Of a stretch of 13,132 nt of DNA, positions 1-5,861 are shown in pieces; position 1 is the first letter of the stretch, and the number at the start of each line of letters is the position of its first letter. The translations under genes and the position numbers were made by a program. The stretch comes from Methanobacteriota archaeon (GTDB taxonomy: Archaea; Hydrothermarchaeota; Hydrothermarchaeia; Hydrothermarchaeales; JACQPM01), in NCBI GenBank assembly GCA_016207475.1, contig JACQPM010000035.1, positions 1 through 13,132 of the forward strand, in the 5' to 3' direction. The notes under the pieces are model-generated. The model was not told the DNA's origin and searched no databases. It was given only the letters and a program-made list of their open reading frames with translations.

Positions 1-692
1 CCGTTGAGGAGCACCGTCCTGTCCTTCATCCCCTCCAGGGAGGCGAAGGACGTGTGCTTGGCGCCGTAGGTCAGCTTGTCGTAGACCTCGTCAGAGATGA
101 CCAGGAGGTCGTGCTCCTCCACCACCTCGGCCACGCCCTCCATGTCCTTGCGATTCATGATCGCACCCGTGGGGTTGTTGGGGTAGCTCAGGACTAGGGC
201 CTTGGTCTTGGGGGTTATCATCTCCTCCAGCTCCTCTGGGATGACCTTGAACCCCCCCTCCCTCCGCGTCGGGAGAGGGAGGGGCCTCCCGCCGGCGAAG
301 GTGACGCAGGGCTTGTAGGCCACGTAGGACGGCTCTGGTACTACCACCTCGTCCCCAGAGTCTACGATGGCCCTCACCGCCAGGTCGAAGGCCTCGCTCA
401 CGCCCACCGTCACCAGGAGCTCGCCCTTGGGGTCGTAGACCAAGCCGTAGTCTCTCTCCAGCGCTCCGGAGAGCGCCTCCCGCAGCTCCAGGAGGCCGTA
501 GTTGGAGGTGTACATGGTGTACCCCTTCTCCAGGGAGTAGATGCACGCTTCCCGGATATGCCAGGGGGTGACGAAGTCCGGCTCCCCCACGCCCAGGGAG
601 ATGACGTCCTCCACCCCTATCACCAGCTCGAAGAACTTCCTTATCCCCGACGGCGGCACGTTCTTGGCCCTGGAGGAGATCTTCCCTTTCAT
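1..692 (-). CDS. Class I/II PLP-dependent aminotransferase, C-terminal part cut by the window edge
   Basis: The frame is open from an ATG at 692 to base 1, giving about 230 N-terminal residues of a protein that normally has 370-400. It reads as a fold-type I aminotransferase of the aspartate/aromatic family. Near the N-terminus is SLGVGEPDF; then YTSNYGLLELREAL, a VTVGVSEA cofactor-phosphate-binding segment, PEPSYVAYKP, the family hallmark PNNPTG at residues 171-176, and SDEVYDKLTY with the Asp that contacts the pyridine nitrogen and the Tyr that contacts the PLP oxygen. The Schiff-base lysine, expected soon after the last visible residues, lies outside the window. The enzyme should transfer an amino group between an amino acid and a 2-oxo acid in the cytosol; the substrate cannot be read from this part. 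A TATA box 25-32 bases upstream suggests a leaderless mRNA, although AGGTG lies 4 bases before the start. The family call is firm. Confidence 0.93.
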   Translation of the reverse strand, partial: MKGKISSRAKNVPPSGIRKFFELVIGVEDVISLGVGEPDFVTPWHIREACIYSLEKGYTMYTSNYGLLELREALSGALERDYGLVYDPKGELLVTVGVSEAFDLAVRAIVDSGDEVVVPEPSYVAYKPCVTFAGGRPLPLPTRREGGFKVIPEELEEMITPKTKALVLSYPNNPTGAIMNRKDMEGVAEVVEEHDLLVISDEVYDKLTYGAKHTSFASLEGMKDRTVLLN

Positions 693-716
693 ACAGCACC
701 TTAGGTTGACTCCGGA

Positions 717-724
717 GATATAAA
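717..724 (-). promoter_or_regulatory. TATA box of the aminotransferase gene
   Basis: The minus strand reads TTTATATC here, close to the euryarchaeal consensus TTTAWATA. Its centre is about 29 bases before the ATG at 692, so transcription should begin within a few bases of the start codon. It sits in the 43-base gap after the LarE-like gene, so the two same-strand genes probably have separate promoters. Confidence 0.6.
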
Positions 725-735
725 TCCGCCTATCT

Positions 736-1491
736 TCAATCCCCGGCGTAGGCCGCCAGGTCGATGGCCGCGAACTCGAAGCCCTCCCTCCTGGTGATCT
801 CGTAGATCCTCTCCCGGGCCTTGAGGGCCCTGGCCATCTCGGCCTCCAGGAACTGGAGCCTCAGGAGGGAGTCGTGGGCCCTCGCCCTCACCAGGGAGAA
901 GCCCAGCCCCTTTATCCCCTGCTCCACCCGCCCCAGCCTCTCGATGGCCTCCCTCCTGATCCAGGTGTATGTCGGTATGCGGGTGGCCAGGCAGCTCTCG
1001 GGAGGCTTCGCCTCCAGCCCCATGGCCCTGGAGAACTCTACTATATCCCCCTTCGTCGCCTCGGCCTCGAAGAGGGGCATGAATATCCCTTCCTCCTGGA
1101 GGGCTATGACCCCCGCCATGTAGTCCGAGAGGTCCGAGAGGTTGGAGGCGTCCATGACGTGCTCGTACCCGTTCTCAGCCTGGAACCTTCGCAGGGCCCC
1201 GATGATCTCCTTCTTGCAGAAGTAGCAGCGCTCGGGGGTGTTCTCCATGAAGGTCTTGTCCTGGAGGATCTCTACCCGCACCACCTGGTGGGGTATCCCC
1301 AGGCGGGAGGCCAGGGCCTTTATCTCTTCCAGGTCCGGGAGCATGCCGTGGTCCACGGTGACGGCCATGAACCTCTTCCCGAGCCCTTTCAGGTAGAGGG
1401 CCAGGAAGGTGGAGTCCAGCCCCCCCGAGAAGCCGAGGACTATCCCGTCCTTCTCCCTGAGAAGCTCCTCCAGCCGCTCGAGCTTCGACAT
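736..1491 (-). CDS. larE: LarE-like ATP-dependent sulfur transferase (PP-loop superfamily)
   Basis: This 251-residue protein begins at ATG 1491. The PP-loop FSGGLDST (residues 21-28) binds ATP pyrophosphate. VTVDHGM (45-50) and DASNLSD (114-120) match other conserved positions of the family. Three cysteines stand at LarE-typical places: C89 and C92 in RCYFCK, and C167 in PESCLATR. LarE proteins adenylate the pyridinium precursor of the nickel-pincer cofactor and insert sulfur. Some sacrifice one cysteine; others hold a [4Fe-4S] cluster on three cysteines and pass on a cluster-bound sulfide. The pattern here fits the three-cysteine type. No larA, larB or larC is visible, so the acceptor may be another molecule. 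It could also be a general archaeal ATP-utilizing PP-loop enzyme; the family is clear, the substrate is not. Confidence 0.8.
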   Translation of the reverse strand: MSKLERLEELLREKDGIVLGFSGGLDSTFLALYLKGLGKRFMAVTVDHGMLPDLEEIKALASRLGIPHQVVRVEILQDKTFMENTPERCYFCKKEIIGALRRFQAENGYEHVMDASNLSDLSDYMAGVIALQEEGIFMPLFEAEATKGDIVEFSRAMGLEAKPPESCLATRIPTYTWIRREAIERLGRVEQGIKGLGFSLVRARAHDSLLRLQFLEAEMARALKARERIYEITRREGFEFAAIDLAAYAGD

Positions 1492-1510
1492 GGTGTTAAT
1501 CAGGACCGCA

Positions 1511-1520
1511 AAAGATAAAA
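1511..1520 (-). promoter_or_regulatory. TATA box of the LarE-like gene
   Basis: The minus strand reads TTTTATCTTT, 20-29 bases before the ATG at 1491. No Shine-Dalgarno-like sequence precedes that ATG (context ATTAACACCATG), so a leaderless transcript is likely. The same AT-rich block is about 30-40 bases upstream of the divergent gene at 1552 and could also serve it, but on that strand the match is weaker. Confidence 0.5.
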
Positions 1521-1551
1521 GGGTTACGATGGAGGTTAGGACGGTGATGGA

Positions 1552-1845
1552 ATGAAGCCGCCCTTCGATCCCAAGACCATAAAGCCTGGTGAGTTCTCAT
1601 ACCTGACCAAGAGGAATCTGACGGACAGCGCTGGGGCAGAGAAAGGGGAGATCTTCCTCTGGAAGAGGAGAGGGGAGGAGGAGTCCCACTTCGTCCTCCA
1701 GTGCCCCCACTGCGGGAAGGAGCAGGACGGGTCCATAACCCTCCTCAAGCGCCCCTACCGGATCCGCTGCACCCACTGCCAGCGGTCCATAACCCTCCCG
1801 AAGCTCATGGAGGAGGCCAAGAAGAAGAGAGGCGATTCCGAATGA
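1552..1845 (+). CDS. Small zinc-ribbon protein, first gene of the FKBP operon
   Basis: This encodes 97 residues. The N-terminal half (about 1-45) is basic, with no domain I recognise. The C-terminal half carries two cysteine knuckles, CPHC (C51, C54) and CTHC (C73, C76), spaced as in a four-cysteine zinc ribbon, followed by a lysine-rich helix (84-95). The knuckles suggest zinc binding and possibly nucleic-acid or protein contacts; nothing shows the partner. The start is ATG 1552, preceded by GGTGATGG at 1543-1550, the same arrangement seen before the gene at 11404. The stop TGA overlaps the ATG of the next gene as ATGA, so the FKBP is probably translationally coupled to it. Most likely it is a hypothetical archaeal zinc-finger protein; its role is unknown. 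Confidence 0.82.
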   Translation: MKPPFDPKTIKPGEFSYLTKRNLTDSAGAEKGEIFLWKRRGEEESHFVLQCPHCGKEQDGSITLLKRPYRIRCTHCQRSITLPKLMEEAKKKRGDSE

Positions 1846-2171
1846 CGGAGACCGTCGAGAAGGGGGATACGGTCAGGGTGCACTACATAGGCTCCTTCAA
1901 GGGGGGCAAGGTCTTCGACACGTCCTACGAGGAGAAAGCCAAGAAAGCGGGGGTCTACCAGCGGTCCAGGGATTACAGGCCCCTCCCGGTGGTGGCCGGG
2001 GCAGGGCAGGTGATAAAGGGCTTCGACGAGGCCCTCTTGGGCCTGAGGGTGAACGAGGAGAAGGAGGTGGAGATACCCCCAGAGAAGGGCTACGGCACCT
2101 CCGGGAGGCACCCCCTGGCAGGGAAGACGCTGGTCTTCAAGATAAAGGTCGTGGAGATAAAGAAGAAGTGA
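1842..2171 (+). CDS. Short FKBP-type peptidyl-prolyl cis-trans isomerase lacking the IF domain
   Basis: This 109-residue protein begins at ATG 1842, inside the ATGA overlap with the zinc-ribbon gene; the frame is open further upstream but that part is antisense-like and out of register with the operon. The FKBP core is complete: HYIGSF with the active-site Tyr (Y15), VFDTS (F25, D26), the floor motif GAGQVIKGFDEAL (residues 53-65), PPEKGYG with Y84, and a last strand TLVFKIKVVEI. A bulge (about 29-47) before the floor motif is typical of archaeal FKBPs. Archaeal SlyD-like and FKBP17/26-type proteins normally carry a 50-70 residue IF chaperone domain between the YG and HPLAGK segments; here only four residues (TSGR) separate them. 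No signal peptide is present, so it should fold proteins in the cytosol. Its stop overlaps the next gene's GTG start. Confidence 0.93.
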   Translation: MTETVEKGDTVRVHYIGSFKGGKVFDTSYEEKAKKAGVYQRSRDYRPLPVVAGAGQVIKGFDEALLGLRVNEEKEVEIPPEKGYGTSGRHPLAGKTLVFKIKVVEIKKK

Positions 2172-2932
2172 GGCTCCTTCTCATCCTCCTCCTGACGGCG
2201 GGCTGCCTGGGATTCCAGGGGGAGAGGCCGGCGGCCCAAGTGGTCGGGGATGGGGATACCGTATCACTCAATTACATCGCCAGGGTGGCCGACAGCGGCC
2301 TCCTCTTCGACACCTCCTACGAGGCCCTGGCTAAGGACCCGGCGGTGCCCAAGGTCGCCTGGTTCAAGGTCGGGGAGGGCTACGGTCCTCTCACCGTCCA
2401 GGTCGGTTCCGGGAGCGACCCGCCCCTGGAGAGGGGCATCCTGGGGCTGGAGGTGGGGGAGGAGAGGAACATCACGGTGGCGCCTGATGAGGCCTTCGGG
2501 CTGCGGAACGAGTCCCTGGTACGGACGCTGCCCAGGATCTCCGCCGTCCCCAGGGTGGAAGAGATGGACCTAGCCACCTTCAGGACCCTCTTCGGACTTG
2601 AGCCAGCCAACGGGACGGCCAGGCTCTACGAGTGGGAGACCAGGGTGGCCGTGGAAGGTGGGAGGGTCCTCCTGGAGCACCTGCCTCCCGACCGGTACGA
2701 GCGGGCGGTGCCCAACGGCGTGATCAGGATTCGGACCAACGAGACCCATCTCCTCCTGGAGTTCGTGCCGGTCGTCGCCAGCCCCGTCAGGACCAGGGGC
2801 GGGATCTACATAACCATCACGGAGTACAACGAGACCTCCATGGTGGTAGACTACAACCACCCCCTGGCTGGAAAGGCCCTGGTCTACACCGTGAGGGTGG
2901 AGGGGAGCGAGAAGGAGAGCAAAAAGGGTTAA
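2168..2932 (+). CDS. Lipoprotein FKBP-like protein with a long divergent insert
   Basis: This encodes 254 residues from a GTG at 2168 that overlaps the previous stop (GTGA). A very short signal (MRLLLILLL) ends in a lipobox-like TAGC with C13, so the protein is probably lipid-anchored outside the membrane. Residues 27-111 align with the FKBP in front of it: NYIARV (Y36), LFDTSYEALAK (F47, D48), GYGPLTVQVG and the EAFG segment. The closing strand NHPLAGKALVYTVRV is at 230-244. Between them, about 112-228, is an insert where an IF domain would sit but longer, containing YEWETRVAVEGG and IYITITEYNETS. The floor motif is degenerate: GSGSDPPLERGIL replaces GxGQVIxGxxEAL, so isomerase activity may be reduced or lost. 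It is likely an extracytoplasmic folding factor. It is a probable duplicate of the cytosolic FKBP in the same operon. Confidence 0.88.
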   Translation: MRLLLILLLTAGCLGFQGERPAAQVVGDGDTVSLNYIARVADSGLLFDTSYEALAKDPAVPKVAWFKVGEGYGPLTVQVGSGSDPPLERGILGLEVGEERNITVAPDEAFGLRNESLVRTLPRISAVPRVEEMDLATFRTLFGLEPANGTARLYEWETRVAVEGGRVLLEHLPPDRYERAVPNGVIRIRTNETHLLLEFVPVVASPVRTRGGIYITITEYNETSMVVDYNHPLAGKALVYTVRVEGSEKESKKG

Positions 2933-2936
2933 GTAT
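2929..2936 (+). promoter_or_regulatory. Possible TATA box of tRNA-Leu
   Basis: TTAAGTAT is centred 25-26 bases before the first base of the tRNA, the expected distance. It overlaps the stop codon of the lipoprotein FKBP gene. The match to consensus is moderate, and the tRNA could also be read through from the operon. Confidence 0.38.
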
Positions 2937-2957
2937 CCTGAGGGAGAATCTCTGCTG

Positions 2958-3042
2958 GCGGGGGTGGCCGAGCTGGCCTAAGGCGCGGGACTCAAGATCC
3001 CGTGGGTCAGTCCCTTCGAGGGTTCGAATCCCTTCCCCCGCA
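2958..3042 (+). tRNA. tRNA-Leu (anticodon CAA)
   Basis: The 85-base sequence folds as a class II tRNA. The acceptor stem GCGGGGG (2958-2964) pairs with CCCCCGC (3035-3041), with discriminator A at 3042 as expected for leucine. The anticodon stem CGGGA/TCCCG (2986-2990 and 2998-3002) encloses CTCAAGA, giving anticodon CAA at 2993-2995, which reads UUG. The long variable arm has a GGG/CCC stem (3004-3006 with 3012-3014). The T arm has GAGGG, loop TTCGAAT and CCCTT. No intron is present, and CCA is not encoded. Confidence 0.96.
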
Positions 3043-3050
3043 TTCCAGTC

Positions 3051-3066
3051 CTTTTTATGTAAAAAG
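3051..3066. terminator. Palindromic T-tract/A-tract, likely bidirectional terminator
   Basis: CTTTTTATGTAAAAAG is a perfect 6-base inverted repeat around ATGT. It gives a T5 run 9 bases downstream of the tRNA on the plus strand and a T5 run downstream of the surface-protein gene on the minus strand. Archaeal polymerase stops at such oligo-T stretches. A second minus-strand T5 tract lies near 3078-3082. The rest of the 97-base gap up to 3139 shows no gene. Confidence 0.5.
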
Positions 3067-3139
3067 TCCTGGGGCCCAAAAACCCGCATTCTCCCTTCGG
3101 TCGGATGCTCCTAGGGCCGTTCGGAGTGCTCCGTCTATT

Positions 3140-4765
3140 TCAGGGGCCGGAGATGGTGAAGTATACGACCTGGGTGCTGTTCATGTTGCCCACCGAGTCG
3201 TTGGCGAAGATGCGCACGTTGTGGGGACCGTTGGCTAGGCTCGTTAGGAGATAGTTCCAGTTGCCGCTGGAGTTGGTGAGGGAGTAGTTGGTGGCACCGT
3301 CGAGCTGGGCCGTGACGTTGCTGCCCAAGTACTCGTTGAGGGTAACGTTCACCCAGACGCTCGAGTTAGTGTAGCTGGTGTTGGCAGGGCTCAGGATGGT
3401 GACGAGGGGCGGGGTCGTGTCGACGGTGAAATACGCTGTGGCGGTGCTCTGGCTGCCGGAGGTGCCGTTGGCCGTGACGACGATATTATTGGCACCTTCT
3501 GTGGCGGTGACTGTGATGTTAGGCGTGAATGAGACGTTGGCGGCTCCGTTGAGGGAGTACTGCCAGACGGAGATGGCCTCATTGGCAGAGACGTTGAGAG
3601 AGATGTTGGTGGTGGCGTAGGATGTATTCTGGGGCGATGCGATGTAGAGGACCGGCGGTGCAGTGGTGTTGACACGGAAGAAGCGCGTAGCGCTCATCCC
3701 GGTGTTGCCGGTGGCATCCGAGACGTTGACGAACCAGGTGTGGAGGCCGTCGGTGATCCCGGCGACCGTGGTGACATTGAAGGTGGCGTTGGCTATGGTG
3801 CCCGAGAAGTTGGCTACTCCGTCGAGGTAGAAGGTGAAGTTGAGGGTCGTGTTCGGGTTGCCGTCGGTGGCGGTGAAGTTGAAGGTGACGGTGCTGACCG
3901 AGAAGTCGGAGTCGTTGGCAGGGGAGACGAGGGTGACGACAGGTGGTGTCGTGTCAACAGTCACGTTAACGCGGAAGAAGCGGGTCTCGCTGGCGCCGGT
4001 GTTGTTGGTGAAGTCGGAGACATTGACGGACCAGCTGTGGAGGCCGGTCGGGATGCCTGCGAGGGTGATGGCGTTGAGGGCGTTGTGCTGGATGGTGCCC
4101 GAGAAGGTGGCGGCGCCGTCCAAGTAGAAGGTGAAGTTGAGGGTCGTGTTCAGGCTGTTGTCGAGGGCTGTGATGGTGAAGGTGACGTTGGCGGTGGAGA
4201 AGTTGGAGTCGTTGGCCGGGTCCATGAGAACGACGGCGGGGGCGGTGGTGTCGACGCGGAAGGTGTGGACCCCGCTGGTCCCGTTCTGGAGGCCGTCGCC
4301 GGCCGAGACAGACCAGGTGTGGAGGCCGGCAGGTATGGCGAGGGTGGTGACGTTGAAGGTCCCGTTAGCTATGGTGCCGGTGAAGTTGGCGGCGCCGTCC
4401 AGGAAAAGGGTGAATGCCAGGCTGGCGGCCCTGCCCCCGGTGACCGTGAAGTTGAAGGTGACGACCCTGGAGTGGTTGGAGCTGTTGGCCGGGGCGATGA
4501 GGACGACTGCGGGCGGGGCAGCAGTGACTGCTGGCGGCGGGGTGGTAGAAGGCGGCGGGGTGGTAGTCCTGACGTAGGTAGGCGGGGTGGTGGTTGGGGC
4601 TGGGGTGGTGGTAGGCGGCTGGGTGGGCAGAGAGACATTAAGCTCCGGCGTCCTGTTTCCCTCCATCTGGAGGGAGGAGATAAATCCGCCCAGGACGACG
4701 CCAAAGACGGTCCCCACCACCAGGAGGACCAAGGTGAGGAGGATGGCGTACCACCCAGTCTTCAT
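3140..4765 (-). CDS. Membrane-anchored, glycosylation-rich surface protein with about five Ig-like repeats
   Basis: This encodes 541 residues from ATG 4765; an in-frame TTG lies one codon upstream. A short cytoplasmic start (MKTGW) precedes a hydrophobic helix (about 6-29), the only membrane segment, so most of the protein is outside. A Pro/Thr linker (about 49-84) resembles the O-glycosylated stalks of archaeal surface proteins. Five repeats follow, starting near residues 85, 174, 274, 371 and 451. They open with variants of TTPPVVTLVSPANDS and contain TFYLDGVANFSGT and GLHTWFVNVSD-type strands, as in bacterial/archaeal Ig-like (Big) domains. Repeats 2 and 3 are the closest pair, 99 residues apart. 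About forty N-x-S/T sequons are spread over the outer part. It is probably an S-layer-associated or adhesive protein, with no enzymatic motif. The gene is monocistronic with its own TATA box. Confidence 0.9.
   Translation of the reverse strand: MKTGWYAILLTLVLLVVGTVFGVVLGGFISSLQMEGNRTPELNVSLPTQPPTTTPAPTTTPPTYVRTTTPPPSTTPPPAVTAAPPAVVLIAPANSSNHSRVVTFNFTVTGGRAASLAFTLFLDGAANFTGTIANGTFNVTTLAIPAGLHTWSVSAGDGLQNGTSGVHTFRVDTTAPAVVLMDPANDSNFSTANVTFTITALDNSLNTTLNFTFYLDGAATFSGTIQHNALNAITLAGIPTGLHSWSVNVSDFTNNTGASETRFFRVNVTVDTTPPVVTLVSPANDSDFSVSTVTFNFTATDGNPNTTLNFTFYLDGVANFSGTIANATFNVTTVAGITDGLHTWFVNVSDATGNTGMSATRFFRVNTTAPPVLYIASPQNTSYATTNISLNVSANEAISVWQYSLNGAANVSFTPNITVTATEGANNIVVTANGTSGSQSTATAYFTVDTTPPLVTILSPANTSYTNSSVWVNVTLNEYLGSNVTAQLDGATNYSLTNSSGNWNYLLTSLANGPHNVRIFANDSVGNMNSTQVVYFTISGP
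3827..4151. repeat. Exact 28-base direct repeat inside the surface-protein gene
   Basis: The same 28 bases occur at 3827-3854 and 4124-4151, 297 bases (99 codons) apart. They encode the LNFTFYLDG strand of Ig-like repeats 3 and 2. The whole-codon spacing and exact identity point to a fairly recent duplication or gene conversion between repeat units. Confidence 0.85.
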
Positions 4766-4788
4766 CAATTGTGGGTAAAAAGGAGTAG

Positions 4789-4798
4789 CTATAAAAAG
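4789..4798 (-). promoter_or_regulatory. TATA box of the surface-protein gene
   Basis: The minus strand reads CTTTTTATAG, centred about 28 bases before ATG 4765. No Shine-Dalgarno sequence precedes the ATG, so the transcript is likely leaderless or nearly so. Confidence 0.6.
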
Positions 4799-4803
4799 CC
4801 TTT

Positions 4804-4824
4804 GGTCCTCGATATAGGAGGACC
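4804..4824. repeat. Perfect inverted repeat just upstream of the surface-protein TATA box
   Basis: GGTCCTC and GAGGACC (7 bases each) flank the 7-base spacer GATATAG. The repeat ends 5 bases from the TATA box at 4789-4798, where an activator or a dimeric regulator could bind. It could also form a hairpin in RNA. The remaining gap to 4917 shows no gene on either strand. Confidence 0.55.
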
Positions 4825-4918
4825 TTTCACCCCAAGAACCGCCGCTTGGCCTCTAATCATGCTGCTTCTGACTCTCTATCACATCTTCCAATGATGCATC
4901 GGTACCAATAACGGCAAG

Positions 4919-4926
4919 ATATTTAA
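4919..4926 (+). promoter_or_regulatory. TATA box of the ZU5-like gene
   Basis: ATATTTAA is centred about 34 bases before the ATG at 4957, predicting a transcript start near 4949 and a leader of under 10 bases. No good Shine-Dalgarno sequence fits in such a leader. Confidence 0.55.
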
Positions 4927-4956
4927 TCCTGAACTCTTACATCTAAAGAGTGGTTT

Positions 4957-5841
4957 ATGCCCCCTACGTCCAAAGGAGTTGCGCCTTATCTTTTCCTGTT
5001 GATTATCCTGATCGTAACAGGCGTCTTGATACTATTTTTCCGTGCGCCCGGGGAGATCAAACTCTATTCGGCAGTATTCGGTCCGAGCGGTGGCAGCCTT
5101 GCCTGCGATGGGGGGCGGGCCCTTATAACCATGCCCGGGGGGGTCTTGACGGCCAATACTGCCATCACCTGCGAGACCGTATCTGTGTCTGATCTCCCAA
5201 AGTCTCTTCAAAAATTGGTCCCGGTAGGGGTGCTTTACCGCCTTGGCCCTGAGGAGATGGCCTTTCAAGGACTGGTGGAGGTAAGGCTGGCCTTGGATAG
5301 TTCTCTTTATAGCGTGGGGCCAGATAGGATAGTGATCACGCCGCCGCTCTTGTATACAGTTGGCAGGGATGGTCAGCCAGAACTATTGCAAGGCCTATCA
5401 ATGGTGGCGAGTCCCAGCGAGGCTTATATCCAGGGGAGCCTCACCCGCCTTGGTCCGGTAGTTAAACGACTAGGTACCGTTAGATTTGAATTGATGCCTG
5501 GAGAGGTTAGTCTTCCTCCCGGCCTTTTATTCAACACCACTTTCAAGATTCGGAACCTCCCTCGTGAGGAGTTGGAGCAGGGGCAACAGCCAAGCGACAT
5601 AAAGCTTGCAAAGTTAAGGGTTTCTGCTTCTGAGGATGTGGCGGCGGAGGATCATGAAGAGTGGTTTAACCTCTCTTCCGGTGAGACTCGCATTGAAACC
5701 TTTACCATTTTCTGCAGAGAAGAAGGGAAAGGTAGCTATGCCGGCGATCTTCACTATCGCATTTCACCGGTAGATAATCCCGATCTCGAGATAATAGCAT
5801 ACCTATCGATATCGGGGGAAGTTAGATGCGTTGGGAAATGA
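4957..5841 (+). CDS. Membrane-anchored protein with a ZU5-like extracytoplasmic domain
   Basis: This encodes 294 residues from ATG 4957. One strong hydrophobic helix (about 11-28) follows a short MPPTSKG start, so the rest is probably outside the cell. Residues about 37-113 follow the ZU5 pattern: FGPSGGSL, then ITMPGGVLTANTAI (like the iP-xGAL-xx-T-xI core), then VGVLYRLGPEEMAFQGLVEVRLAL (like the YxLxPxGxxFxxPVxL segment). Residues about 125-170 resemble the post-ZU5 stretch (LYTVGRDGQPELLQG then a GSLTRLGPVV strand). The last 120 residues are beta-rich with no family I recognise. Codons ending in A or T are far more common than in the neighbours, suggesting a different origin or relaxed selection. 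UPF0173 starts 20 bases downstream and may be co-transcribed. The ZU5 call is from pattern only; function is unknown. Confidence 0.78.
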   Translation: MPPTSKGVAPYLFLLIILIVTGVLILFFRAPGEIKLYSAVFGPSGGSLACDGGRALITMPGGVLTANTAITCETVSVSDLPKSLQKLVPVGVLYRLGPEEMAFQGLVEVRLALDSSLYSVGPDRIVITPPLLYTVGRDGQPELLQGLSMVASPSEAYIQGSLTRLGPVVKRLGTVRFELMPGEVSLPPGLLFNTTFKIRNLPREELEQGQQPSDIKLAKLRVSASEDVAAEDHEEWFNLSSGETRIETFTIFCREEGKGSYAGDLHYRISPVDNPDLEIIAYLSISGEVRCVGK

Positions 5842-5861
5842 AAAGGCGGGGGTGAAGAGCG

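Noticed and set aside
91..699. A 202-codon minus-strand frame starting near 699
   Set aside because: It is out of frame with the aminotransferase, which has all family motifs and runs to the window edge.
1701..1841. N-terminal extension of the short FKBP
   Set aside because: It would overlap the zinc-ribbon gene in another frame and reads as a Pro/His-rich shadow; the ATGA overlap start at 1842 begins the FKBP fold exactly.
3100..3135. CGGAGTGCTCCG near the end of the surface-protein gene
   Set aside because: The possible hairpin is only 4-5 pairs with almost no loop and is not followed by a T tract on either strand close by; chance in GC-rich DNA is enough.
3740..4894. A 384-codon open frame on the plus strand opposite the surface-protein gene
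   Set aside because: It encodes a low-complexity Gly/Glu/Val mixture and is the mirror of the Thr/Asn/Val repeats. The minus-strand protein has a membrane anchor, repeats, a promoter and sequons.
4889..4898. ATGATGCAT, resembling a C box of an archaeal C/D guide RNA
   Set aside because: It does not match RUGAUGA fully, and no D box (CUGA) pairs with internal C'/D' boxes at the proper spacing.
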